18,715 nt of DNA from Glacieibacterium sp964246975 (GTDB lineage Bacteria; Pseudomonadota; Alphaproteobacteria; Sphingomonadales; Sphingomonadaceae): contig CAXTSL010000063.1 in the NCBI GenBank assembly GCA_964246975.1, positions 1 through 18,715 of the forward strand, read 5' to 3'. The translations under genes were made by a program, and so were the position numbers. Below the pieces are notes generated by a model that ran no database searches, was not told the DNA's origin, and saw only the letters and a list, made by a program, of their open reading frames with translations. Positions 1 to 6,928 of the stretch are shown one piece after another (the stretch's first letter is position 1; each line of letters opens with the position of its first letter).

Positions 1-888
1 CTCGGCACGCGCGGCTCGCCGCTGGCGCTGGCGCAGGCGCGCATGGTCGCCGCCGCGCTCGCCGCAACGGGCACGCAATGCAACATCGTCGTCATCAGCA
101 CGACCGGCGACCGGGTGCAGGATCGTCCCTTGGCCGAAATCGGCGGCAAGGCGCTGTGGACCAAGGAACTCGATGCCGCGCTCATCGACGGGCGCATCGA
201 CTTGGCCGTCCATTCGATGAAGGATGTCGAGACCGGCCTCAACGCGGGCGTCGCGCTGGCGGCGATGCTGCCACGCGCCGATGTCCGCGACCGGCTCATC
301 GGCGCGACTTCGCTGGCCAGCCTGCCGCCGGGGGCGCGCGTCGGCACGTCGAGCCCACGCCGCGCCGCGCAACTGCTCAGCGTCCGCCCCGACCTTTGCA
401 TCGAAATGCTGCGCGGCAATGTCGCAACGCGGCTGGCACGCATCGCGCAGGGCGACTTCGACGCGACCCTGCTCGCCTCCGCCGGCCTCGACCGGCTCGG
501 CATCGAGGCGGGCGTCGCGCTCGAGATCGACGACTGGCTGCCCGCCCCGGCACAGGGCGCGGTCGGCATCGCGGTGCGCGCGGGCGACGCGGGCGTGACG
601 GCGGCGGTGGCGATGATCGACGATGCCGACACCCACGCGGCGGTGGTGCTCGAACGCGGCTTCCTTGCGGCGCTGCAGGCCGACTGCCATTCGCCCGTTG
701 CGGCACTGGCGCTGGTGTCGGGGGACCGCATGACCTTCGATGGCGAGCTGATCGCCGCCGACGGGTCGGAGCGGGTGCACGGCTCGACCCGGGCGGCAAG
801 CGACGGCGCGCTGGCGGCGGTGCAGGCGCTCGCGGCGGACCTGCTGGCGCGGGCAAGTGCGGGGCTGCGCGCGCAGTTCGGGGGATGA
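1..888 (+). CDS. hemC: Porphobilinogen deaminase (hydroxymethylbilane synthase), 5' end cut off
   Basis: This cytoplasmic enzyme joins four porphobilinogen units into hydroxymethylbilane, the common precursor of heme and bacteriochlorophyll. The frame is open from the first base and begins LGTRGSPLALAQAR, the conserved HemC N-terminus, so only a few residues are missing to the left; the ATG at 43 is internal. Visible family motifs are HSMKDVE (conserved active-site Asp), GTSSPRRAAQL, LRGNVATRL and PAPAQGAVGI. Near the C-terminus ADCHSPVAAL holds the cysteine (codon 685-687) that should anchor the dipyrromethane cofactor. The residue before it is Asp, where I remember Gly or Ser as more usual. 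hemD follows after 30 bases on the same strand, a common arrangement. Identification is secure; only the true start is unseen. Confidence 0.96.
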   Translation, partial: LGTRGSPLALAQARMVAAALAATGTQCNIVVISTTGDRVQDRPLAEIGGKALWTKELDAALIDGRIDLAVHSMKDVETGLNAGVALAAMLPRADVRDRLIGATSLASLPPGARVGTSSPRRAAQLLSVRPDLCIEMLRGNVATRLARIAQGDFDATLLASAGLDRLGIEAGVALEIDDWLPAPAQGAVGIAVRAGDAGVTAAVAMIDDADTHAAVVLERGFLAALQADCHSPVAALALVSGDRMTFDGELIAADGSERVHGSTRAASDGALAAVQALAADLLARASAGLRAQFGG

Positions 889-918
889 AACTCCTGTCCC
901 TCTTTGCATAGGGCCGAA

Positions 919-1593
919 GTGCGCGTCCTTGTCACCCGACCCGAACCCGCCGCGTCGCGCACCGCCGCGCGGCTGACGGCACTGGGGCACGACCCCATTG
1001 TCGTGCCGCTGATGGCCCCGCACGCGCTCGACTGGCGCGTTCCGCCGGGCGACTGGCAGGCCGTCGCCTTCACTTCCGCGCTCGCGCCCGGACTCGGTGG
1101 CGCGGGCCTCGCCGGACTGACCGGGCTGCCCGCCTATGCCGTCGGTACCGCGACCGCCGACGCGGCGCACACCGCCGGCTTCACCGACGTGCGGACCAGC
1201 GACGACGACGCGAGCCGCCTGTTCGCCCGCGCCGGCGCCGACGGCATCGCGCGCCTCCTCCACCTCACCGCTCCCGAGCGCAGCGCCGCCGCCGTCCCCC
1301 CCGGCCTGACCGTCGGCGCATGCGAAATCTACACCACCGACCTCGCGCCCGCCCTCCCCGCCGCCGCCGCGACCGCCGACCTCACCCTGCTCTATTCGGC
1401 ACGCACCGCCCGCCACTTCGCCGCGCTCGTCGATGCGGCCGACCTCGACCGTTCGACGCGGGCCATCGGCGTTCTCAGCCTCGCTGTCGCCGCCGCCGCA
1501 GGCTCCGGCTGGCGCAGCGTCGCGGTTGCCGACGTGCCGACCGAGGACGCCCTCTTTGCGGCGACCGGCCTGACGTGCGAAAGGCCCCGCTGA
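919..1593 (+). CDS. hemD: Uroporphyrinogen-III synthase
   Basis: This enzyme closes and inverts ring D of hydroxymethylbilane to give uroporphyrinogen III. The 224-residue product starts MRVLVTRPEPAASRTAARL, the usual HemD N-terminus (HEM4 fold). The rest is Ala-rich and diverged, as is normal for this family, so position after hemC supports the call. I chose the GTG at 919 because the family start motif begins exactly there and AGGG lies five bases upstream (910-913). A TTG at 904 would add five residues (MHRAE) with no homology and a weaker ribosome site. A coiled-coil membrane protein gene follows 16 bases downstream, so hemC, hemD and that gene are probably one transcript. Confidence 0.9.
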   Translation: MRVLVTRPEPAASRTAARLTALGHDPIVVPLMAPHALDWRVPPGDWQAVAFTSALAPGLGGAGLAGLTGLPAYAVGTATADAAHTAGFTDVRTSDDDASRLFARAGADGIARLLHLTAPERSAAAVPPGLTVGACEIYTTDLAPALPAAAATADLTLLYSARTARHFAALVDAADLDRSTRAIGVLSLAVAAAAGSGWRSVAVADVPTEDALFAATGLTCERPR

Positions 1594-1609
1594 ACCGACG
1601 GGAGCGCAA

Positions 1610-2628
1610 ATGGATTCGACCGACGCCGAGCCGCAGGATGCGACCGAACGCCTGCGCGCGCGCCTCGGCGGGCGGCCGATCCCGATGACCCCGCGCCCCG
1701 CCCGCCCGGTGGTGCCGTGGGTGCTCGCGGCGATGCTGTTCGTCTTCGCGCTCGGCCTGATCGCGAATCCGTGGTTCGAGCGCAGCGTCCGCAGCCAGCT
1801 GCCCGGCTTCGACCGCGTCGACGGTGCCGCCCCCGACCTCGCCGCGACCCGCGCCCAGCTCGCCGCGCTCGACGCCCGCCTGCGCGCCGTCGAGGCGCGC
1901 CCGCCGCAGCGCCTCGTCGCGCCCGCCCCCGGCACCCAGGCCAACGAGCGCGTCGCGGCGCTCGAAGCCCGCCTCGACGGGGTCGAGCGCGGCACCAGCG
2001 CCGCGACGGCGCGCATCGACACGCTGACGGGCGGTGTCGCGGCGCTGACCGGGCGCGTCGATGCCAGCGCCGGGCAGACCGTCCTCACCTTGCAGGCGGC
2101 GCGCGCCGACGCCGACCGCGCGCAGGGGGCGCTCGCAGTGCTCGCGGCGCGCCGCGCGCTCGATAAGGGGGTCTGGTCGCCGGGGCTGGCGTCGCCGCTC
2201 CGCACTTTGTTCGGTCAGCGCGCCGGAACGCCTGCCGCAGTCGCGGTCGAGCAGGTCGCCGCACTCGGCGCCGCGCCGGTGACGCTGGCGTCGCTCCGCG
2301 CCGGTCTAGCGTCGCTGCGCGGCGGTGCCGCTTCAGACAAGGGTTGGTGGGACAGCCTGACTGCAGGCCTTGCCAGCGTCGTCGAGGTCCGTACCCGCAC
2401 GCCGACCGGCGGCGACCCCCTCGCCCGCGCCGATGTCGCGCTGGCGAGTGGCGACGCGGTACGCGCTGCTGCGGCTGTCGCCGCCCTGCCGCGCACCGCT
2501 GCGACCGCCGNNNNNNNNNNGCATGGCTCGCAGCGGCAGCGCGCTTTCAGGCCGGCCAGCGCGGGCTGACGACGCTCGAGGAGACCGCCGCCGCGATGCC
2601 GCCGGTGGCGGCGCTGCCGGGGCGGTAG
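1610..2628 (+). CDS. Mitofilin/Mic60-type inner-membrane coiled-coil protein, interrupted by assembly gap
   Basis: The ATG at 1610 follows GGGAG at 1600-1604. The product has a cytoplasmic tail of about 30 residues (with RLRARLGGRPIP), one membrane span around residues 35-55 (VVPWVLAAMLFVFALGLIA), then a long Ala/Arg-rich region with heptad-like LAALDARLRAVEAR and VAALEARLDGVERG, typical of a coiled coil, and a less regular C-terminal part. This architecture next to hemC-hemD matches the alphaproteobacterial Mic60-like proteins (COG4223) of heme-gene clusters, which are linked to membrane curvature. The 10-N run at 2511-2520 breaks the frame. The upstream frame would end in a nonsense tail, while the next frame reads AWLAAAARFQAGQRGLTTLE and stops at 2628, which is surely the real C-terminus. 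The full protein should be about 336 residues. Family assignment is moderate; the gap-crossing model is an inference. Confidence 0.62.
2511..2520. other. Assembly gap (10 N) in the mitofilin-like gene
   Basis: Ten Ns act as a placeholder. The coding frame before the gap (codons starting at 2501, 2504 and so on) and the convincing frame after it (codon at 2521) do not match with 10 bases. They match if the true gap is 2 bases modulo 3, for example 2 or 5 bases. The apparent frameshift is therefore most likely an artefact of gap size and not a pseudogene. Confidence 0.9.
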
Positions 2629-2675
2629 GCCGATATCGCCGTACCCCTGCGCCGTTTCGCCCCGGTTCAGGAACA

Positions 2676-2703
2676 TTGCGGCACACTTGCGATTGTGTAA
2701 GGT
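2676..2703 (+). promoter_or_regulatory. Possible promoter of the cytochrome c gene
   Basis: TTGCGG (2676-2681), 16 bases, then TAAGGT (2698-2703) resembles a sigma-70 promoter, 40 bases before the ATG at 2743. The spacer contains an ACAC (2683-2686)/GTGT (2695-2698) dyad with an 8-base centre. The intergenic region is less GC-rich than its surroundings. The match is imperfect, so this is only a candidate. Confidence 0.3.
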
Positions 2704-2742
2704 CCGGCGGTGCTGAATCGACCGCTTTTTGGGGAGAGACGA

Positions 2743-3156
2743 ATGACCGAGTTCCGTTTTGCCGCCGCCATGCTGATCGCTGCGGCGGTTGCCGTCCCTG
2801 CCGCCGCCGTGCCGGGGCCGACGCCCGCCAATGCCGCCGCTTATGCCAAGCTGACGGGCAACGCCGCCAACGGGCAGAAGGTCTTTATCCAGTGCAAGAC
2901 CTGCCACGTCACGACCGCCGGTGTGAACCGCATCGGGCCGTCGCTCCACGCCGTCGTCGGCCGCAAGGCGGGGACCGTGCCGAACTTCAACTATTCGGCG
3001 GCGAACAAGGGCAGCGGCATCGTCTGGACCGAAGCCGAGCTGTTCCAGTACCTCGAAACGCCGCGCGCCACCGTGCCGGGCACCAAGATGTCGTTCGCGG
3101 GCCTCAAGAAGCCGCAGGACCGCGCCGACGTGATCGCGTATCTCAAGACGCAGTAA
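2743..3156 (+). CDS. Periplasmic class I c-type cytochrome (c2/c550-like)
   Basis: The 137-residue product has an N-terminal signal peptide (MTEFRFAAAMLIAAAVAVPA, cleavage probably near AAAVPG), one heme site CKTCH and a distal Met ligand in GTKMSFAG. NRIGPSLHAVVGRKAG and the C-terminal DVIAYLKTQ helix are classic class I cytochrome c2 features. It is an electron carrier in the periplasm and may serve the bc1 complex, terminal oxidase or photosynthetic reaction centre; the sequence cannot tell which. The ATG at 2743 is preceded by GGGGAGAG (2731-2738), a strong ribosome site, which beats an upstream GTG at 2710. The gene is monocistronic, sits between the hem cluster and the convergent bchP operon, and ends before a shared hairpin. 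Confidence 0.9.
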   Translation: MTEFRFAAAMLIAAAVAVPAAAVPGPTPANAAAYAKLTGNAANGQKVFIQCKTCHVTTAGVNRIGPSLHAVVGRKAGTVPNFNYSAANKGSGIVWTEAELFQYLETPRATVPGTKMSFAGLKKPQDRADVIAYLKTQ

Positions 3157-3168
3157 GGGGCCGTTTCC

Positions 3169-3214
3169 CCCTCCCCTCCCGGTAAGCGTCTTCGCGAACC
3201 GAGAGAGGGGAGGG
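3169..3214. terminator. GC-rich hairpin between convergent genes (bidirectional terminator or degenerate palindromic repeat)
   Basis: CCCTCCCCTC (3169-3178) pairs perfectly with GAGGGGAGGG (3205-3214). CGGT (3180-3183) with ACCG (3198-3201), and GCG (3186-3188) with CGC (3193-3195), extend the fold inward. It lies between the stops of the cytochrome c gene (3156, plus) and the small membrane protein gene (3225, minus), so it could end both transcripts. There is no clear T-tract on either side. Its CCCTCCCCT core resembles the palindromic element inside bchB, so a decayed copy of that repeat is an alternative. Confidence 0.5.
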
Positions 3215-3224
3215 AGCAGAAAGT

Positions 3225-3470
3225 TCAGCGCTTCGCCAGCCGCCGACGCAGGTCGAAGACATGCGCCGGGAACGACAGCGCCAGCCACAGCGCCACGATC
3301 TGCCATCCCGCTCCGGTCAGCGCGGCGCGAAGTCCAAGCAGGATGAGCGCCCCCGGCAGCAGCGCGGGCAGGGCGTACCGCCGCCCGCGCGACCACAGCC
3401 ATACCGCCTCGACCGCCAGCACGCCGAGCACTAGGTCGACCGCGTGGCCGCTGGCGAAGAACCACGCCAT
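3225..3470 (-). CDS. Small three-span membrane protein coupled to bchP
   Basis: An 81-residue, very hydrophobic product: MAWFFASGHAVDLVLGVLAV at the start, a basic WSRGRRY turn, spans around residues 11-27, 35-53 and 55-72, and a basic tail (FDLRRRLAKR). Its ATG shares one base with the bchP stop (TGATG), so translation is almost certainly coupled, and it is the last gene of the bchG-pucC-bchP operon. I do not recognise the family. Retention in a tight operon with real-looking membrane topology argues that it is a gene; a role near geranylgeranyl reductase or pigment-protein assembly in the membrane is only a guess from position. The hairpin at 3169-3214 lies just beyond its stop. Confidence 0.7.
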   Translation of the reverse strand: MAWFFASGHAVDLVLGVLAVEAVWLWSRGRRYALPALLPGALILLGLRAALTGAGWQIVALWLALSFPAHVFDLRRRLAKR

Positions 3471-4675
3471 CACGCCGCAGGCGCGGGCTTGCCGATCGAG
3501 CGCAGGAGGTGGACCGTGTCCTTCACGAAGATGCGGACGTGCGCCATCGGATCGCGCCGGACGAGCGCCTTGTTCATGTACGCTTCCCACGTCAGCCGCT
3601 GGACGTCGGGATCGCGGCACATCTTGACGAAGCGCTCGCGGCGCTTGTCGCTCGAATACCAGAAATACTGCATGATCCCCAGCACGCGGAACACCGTGCC
3701 GTGGGCGCGCATGAAGTCGCGACGCGCCGCCTTGAGCGCGCTCGCCTGGCCCGTCGCGAGGAACACCCCGACGGCGTTCGCCGCCAGCTCGCCGCACGCC
3801 ATGGCGTAATAGATGCCCTCGCCCGACGCCGGGGCGACGACGCCCGCCGCATCGCCCGCGACGACGATGTCGCGGCCGTTGTCCCAGCGCTTGAGCGGCT
3901 TGAGCGGGATCGGCGCGCCTTCGCTGCGGATCGTCTTGCACCCGGCCAGCCCGGTGTCGCCGCGTAGCTGCTTGACCGCGCCGCGAAGTTCGAAGCCCTT
4001 GTTGGCGCTGCCGACGCCAATGCTCGCGGTGTCGCCGTGCGGGAAAATCCACGCGTAGAAATCGGGCGACAGGCGGCCCTGGTAATAGACATCGCAGCGC
4101 GCCCGGTCGAAAGCGTCGGTATCGCCCGCAGGCGACGCCACGACCTCGTGGTAGGCAAAGACGCACGGCATGCGCTCGGCGCCCTTGAGGCTTTGCCGCG
4201 CCACCTGCGAGCGGGCACCGTCGCAGCCGATGACGGCGCGCGCGCGAACCTGCTCGAGCGGTCCGCCGCGCGACCGGCGATAGCCGACGAGCGCGGTGCC
4301 GTCGGCATCGCGCGCGATGGCCTCAAAGGTGCCCGTGCGGCGCTCGGCCCCGACCTCGGCCGCGCGGGCGCGCAGCCACTCGTCGAAATGCTCGCGGTCG
4401 ACCATGCCGACGGTGCCCTCCCCGACGGGCATGTCGACGGTCGTGCCCGATGGCGCGATCATCCGCGCGAGGCTCGCCTTGCCGACGATGAGGTGGTCGG
4501 GAATCGCGAAGTCGCGGATGGCGCGCGGCGGCACCGCGCCGCCGCACGGCTTGATCCGCCCGGCGCGGTCGAGCAGCAGCACCGTCTTGCCCGCGCGCGC
4601 CAACGCGGTGGCCGCGGTCGCCCCCGACGGCCCGCCGCCGACGACGACCGCGTCGAAGGTCTCGTAGTCGCTCAT
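3470..4675 (-). CDS. bchP: Geranylgeranyl diphosphate/geranylgeranyl-bacteriochlorophyll reductase
   Basis: This FAD-dependent reductase converts the geranylgeranyl tail of bacteriochlorophyll to phytyl in three NADPH-dependent steps at the membrane. The 401-residue product opens with an FAD dinucleotide fold (VVVGGGPSGATAATALARAG, residues about 9-28, followed by an acidic strand end LLLDR). It has the CGGAVPPRA motif, the mid-protein IGCDGARSQVARQ motif and the late FAD motif VVAGDAAGVVAPASGEGIYYAM, all typical of the ChlP/BchP family. Length is normal. The ATG overlaps the stop of the pucC-like gene (ATGA at 4675-4672), and the stop overlaps the start of the small membrane protein. No damaged motif is seen. 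Confidence 0.96.
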   Translation of the reverse strand: MSDYETFDAVVVGGGPSGATAATALARAGKTVLLLDRAGRIKPCGGAVPPRAIRDFAIPDHLIVGKASLARMIAPSGTTVDMPVGEGTVGMVDREHFDEWLRARAAEVGAERRTGTFEAIARDADGTALVGYRRSRGGPLEQVRARAVIGCDGARSQVARQSLKGAERMPCVFAYHEVVASPAGDTDAFDRARCDVYYQGRLSPDFYAWIFPHGDTASIGVGSANKGFELRGAVKQLRGDTGLAGCKTIRSEGAPIPLKPLKRWDNGRDIVVAGDAAGVVAPASGEGIYYAMACGELAANAVGVFLATGQASALKAARRDFMRAHGTVFRVLGIMQYFWYSSDKRRERFVKMCRDPDVQRLTWEAYMNKALVRRDPMAHVRIFVKDTVHLLRSIGKPAPAA

Positions 4676-5979
4676 GTCGATGCCCCGATCATCGTTTGCG
4701 TCGTTGTGCGCGGCAGCATGCCGATCCTGAGTGCCAGCATCGCCGCGACGCCGAACAGCACCGCTTCGGCCCCGAACACCAGTGCGAAAGCCTGCGGCGC
4801 GTTGCCGCCGAGGGCGCGCAGCGCATCGACGCCCGCCGCGCCGAGGAAGCCGCCGCACGCGAAGCCGATGGCTTGCGCCGCGCCCCAGACGCCCATCCGC
4901 ACCCCCTCGCGCCCGGGACCGTCGGCCCCCGCCAGCCCCATCATCGAGCCGATCGCGGCAACCGCGAAGATGCCGTTGGCGAAGCCCAGCGTCGCGACGT
5001 TGAGGCGCAGCGGCCAGCCCGGCCCGGCCTCGGCCGCAAGCACGAGACCGACAAGCGCGAGCGCCGAGCCAAGGCACCCCGCGACGATCCAGCCGCGCAT
5101 CCACGCGTTGGTCCGGGTAAAGGCATTGCCGCCGACACCTGCGAGGATCATCCCCGCCAGGACGCCGCCGTGCTGCACCCCCGACAGGCTCGTCGACTCG
5201 CCTGGCGTGAAGCCGAAGCGCAACCCCGCGAAGGGTTCGAGGATCAGGTCTTGGGCGCTGTAAGCCAGCATCGACACGAGCACGAAAATGGTGAAGCGCC
5301 GCGCCCGGTCGTCGGCCCAGATCTCGCCCAGCACCTGCCCGAACGGCGCGCTTCTCGTACCGTGGAGAATCTCGCGCGGCGGTCCCTCGACGCCCCACAC
5401 CGCGAGGCACGCGACGCCGAGCGCGGTCAGGGCGACGCCCGCGACGACCTCGACGAGGCGCTCGGGGGTGAACGGGTCGATCAATTGGCCCGCGATGCCC
5501 GCCGTGACGACGATGCCCGCGATCATCATGATCCACGTGATCGCCGCCGCCGCCGACCGGCGCGCGGGGGCGACCTCGCTCGCCAGCAGCGCGAGCAGCG
5601 AGGTGCCCGCCGCGCCGACGCCCGCCCCGATGGCGCTGAACGCCAGCAGCGCGAGGATCAGGCCGCCGGTCGGTCGGGTCGATAGCATCAGCGTCGCGTC
5701 CGCCGCGCCGACCGCGCCGAGCGCCAGCATCGCCATACCGCCCGCGATCCACGGCGTCCGCCGCGCCCCCTGATCCGAGCCGTGCCCCCAGCGCGGGCGC
5801 GACAGCTGCACCGCATAATGCCACGCGACGAGACCGGCAGGGAGCATCGCAGGCAGCGCATATTCGACGACCATGACGCGGTTGAGCAGCGACGTCGCGA
5901 GCATGACGATCGCGCCGATCGACGACTGCACGAGCCCCAGACGGACGATCCCCGGCCAGCCAAGGTCCGCGCGCGTCAT
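4672..5979 (-). CDS. PucC-family MFS protein (bch2/ORF428 type)
   Basis: The 435-residue polytopic membrane protein has about twelve hydrophobic spans and reads LGLVQSSIGAIVMLATSLLN at its N-terminus, followed by RVMVVEYALPAMLPAGLVAWHY, a signature of the PucC/LhaA/ORF428 branch of the major facilitator superfamily. Members assist assembly of light-harvesting complexes or deliver bacteriochlorophyll; the copy between bchG and bchP is the one often annotated as a 44.5-kDa bacteriochlorophyll synthase chain. HGSDQGARRTPWIAGG is the MFS loop motif after span two. The ATG overlaps the bchG stop by four bases (ATGA, 5979-5976), and its own stop overlaps the bchP start. Position separates it from lhaA, which normally follows bchM, and pucC, which follows pucBA. 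The exact transported substrate is not established by sequence. Confidence 0.9.
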   Translation of the reverse strand: MTRADLGWPGIVRLGLVQSSIGAIVMLATSLLNRVMVVEYALPAMLPAGLVAWHYAVQLSRPRWGHGSDQGARRTPWIAGGMAMLALGAVGAADATLMLSTRPTGGLILALLAFSAIGAGVGAAGTSLLALLASEVAPARRSAAAAITWIMMIAGIVVTAGIAGQLIDPFTPERLVEVVAGVALTALGVACLAVWGVEGPPREILHGTRSAPFGQVLGEIWADDRARRFTIFVLVSMLAYSAQDLILEPFAGLRFGFTPGESTSLSGVQHGGVLAGMILAGVGGNAFTRTNAWMRGWIVAGCLGSALALVGLVLAAEAGPGWPLRLNVATLGFANGIFAVAAIGSMMGLAGADGPGREGVRMGVWGAAQAIGFACGGFLGAAGVDALRALGGNAPQAFALVFGAEAVLFGVAAMLALRIGMLPRTTTQTMIGAST

Positions 5980-6878
5980 GCCGCAAGCCCGAACGCGGCG
6001 GCGAGCATGCCGCTGACGTACAAGGTTACCCCCGTGCCGTTGTACCACGGCGCAAATTTGCGCGGGTCGCGCACCAGCCGCACCATGCACGCGAGTTGCG
6101 CGATCAGCACCGCCACCACCACGACGGCGGCGCGCGGGTGGCCCCAGTCGTAGAGCAGCACCGCGACGGACACCTGCGGCGCCGCCATGACGATGCACGC
6201 GACCCGCGCGGCGGTCTCGACCCCCAGCGTCACCGGCAGCGAGCGCACCCCCATCACCCGGTCGCCCTCGACCGCCTTGAAATCGTTCAAGGTCATGATG
6301 CCGTGCGCGCCGAGGCTGTAGAGCGCGATGACGATGAGGATATGCGTGTCCGGCAGCGTGCCGGTCATCGCCGACGCGCCGGTGAACCACGCCAGCCCCT
6401 CATAGCTCACCGCCACCGCCGCCGGTCCCCACCAGCCGCTGAGCTTCAGCCGCACCGGCGGCGCGCTATAGGCCCAGCCCGAGGCGAGGCCGACGGCGGT
6501 CGCGAGCAGCACCCACGGGCCGATCGCCGCCCCGACGGCGAGCGACACGCCCGATCCGATCAGCGCGATCCACAGCCCCCAGCGCCNNNNNNNNNNCGGA
6601 ATCCGCCCCGATGGGATCGGCCGCCCCGGCTCGTTGATCGCATCGACATGGCGGTCGAACCAGTCGTTGACCGCCTGGCTCGTCCCGCACACCAGCGGCC
6701 CGGCGAGCAGCATCCCCGCCACCATGAACGGCCAGCGTTCCTGAAACGACCCGCCCGACGAGACGACACCGCACATGAACGCCCACATCGGCGGAAACCA
6801 GGTAACCGGCTTCAAGAGTTCGAGAATGTCACGCGGGGCGGGTACCGACGGGGCGGTGGTGGCGAGCGAGCGGACCAT
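5976..6878 (-). CDS. bchG: Bacteriochlorophyll synthase (UbiA-type prenyltransferase), with internal assembly gap
   Basis: This membrane enzyme esterifies bacteriochlorophyllide a with geranylgeranyl diphosphate. The product begins MVRSLATTAPSVPAPRDILE and reads LLKPVTWFPPMWAFMCGVVS near the N-terminus. The first Asp motif is NDWFDRHVDAINEPGRPIPS (residues about 71-90), and the second is NDFKAVEGDRVMG (about 198-210); both bind Mg-diphosphate in the UbiA superfamily. Several further spans and a LYVSGMLAAAFGLAA C-terminus fit the usual length of about 300. Ten Ns (6587-6596) fall between RIP and RWGLWIAL; the frame is the same on both sides. This is the first gene of a four-gene coupled operon. 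No strong ribosome site precedes the ATG at 6878. Confidence 0.95.
   Translation of the reverse strand: MVRSLATTAPSVPAPRDILELLKPVTWFPPMWAFMCGVVSSGGSFQERWPFMVAGMLLAGPLVCGTSQAVNDWFDRHVDAINEPGRPIPSGRIPXXXXRWGLWIALIGSGVSLAVGAAIGPWVLLATAVGLASGWAYSAPPVRLKLSGWWGPAAVAVSYEGLAWFTGASAMTGTLPDTHILIVIALYSLGAHGIMTLNDFKAVEGDRVMGVRSLPVTLGVETAARVACIVMAAPQVSVAVLLYDWGHPRAAVVVVAVLIAQLACMVRLVRDPRKFAPWYNGTGVTLYVSGMLAAAFGLAA
6587..6596. other. Assembly gap (10 N) inside bchG
   Basis: Reading on the minus strand, the frame is kept if the true gap is 1 base modulo 3, as with the 10 Ns. The family motif recalled here is SGRIPGRWGL. A one-base gap would give CCG-NGG-CGC-TGG, and G as the missing base restores exactly P-G-R-W. 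The real gap is therefore probably a single base and bchG is intact. Confidence 0.85.
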
Positions 6879-6884
6879 GCACGA

Positions 6885-6913
6885 AAGCTATTCGTGACGG
6901 ATTGGAGCGTCAA
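6885..6913 (-). promoter_or_regulatory. Possible bchG operon promoter
   Basis: On the minus strand TTGACG (6913-6908), 17 bases, then TAGCTT (6890-6885) could serve as -35 and -10 boxes. The -10 box is poor and would place the transcript start almost at the ATG (6878), giving a very short or absent leader, which would agree with the lack of a clear ribosome site. This is a weak candidate, supported mainly by the overlapping regulator-like site at 6908-6925. Confidence 0.3.
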
Positions 6914-6925
6914 GCGGGTTGGACA
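6908..6925 (-). promoter_or_regulatory. Putative PpsR/CrtJ site upstream of bchG (TGT-N12-ACG)
   Basis: The minus strand reads TGT CCAACCCGCTTG ACG, one base from the PpsR consensus TGT-N12-ACA. It ends on the TTGACG that could be the bchG -35 box, where a bound repressor would block polymerase. The same TGT-N12-ACG variant is found twice at the bchF promoter. A single site of this degeneracy can arise by chance, so confidence is limited. Confidence 0.4.
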
Positions 6926-6928
6926 CTC

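Noticed and set aside
904..918. TTG start of hemD at 904
   Set aside because: The family N-terminus MRVLVTRPEP begins at the GTG at 919, which also has the better-placed AGGG.
2511..2569. Mitofilin-like gene as a frameshifted pseudogene ending at 2569
   Set aside because: The frame change coincides exactly with an N placeholder, and the other frame gives a natural C-terminus.
2710..2742. GTG start of the cytochrome c at 2710
   Set aside because: It would put an Arg-rich extension before the signal peptide; GGGGAGAG is placed correctly for the ATG at 2743.
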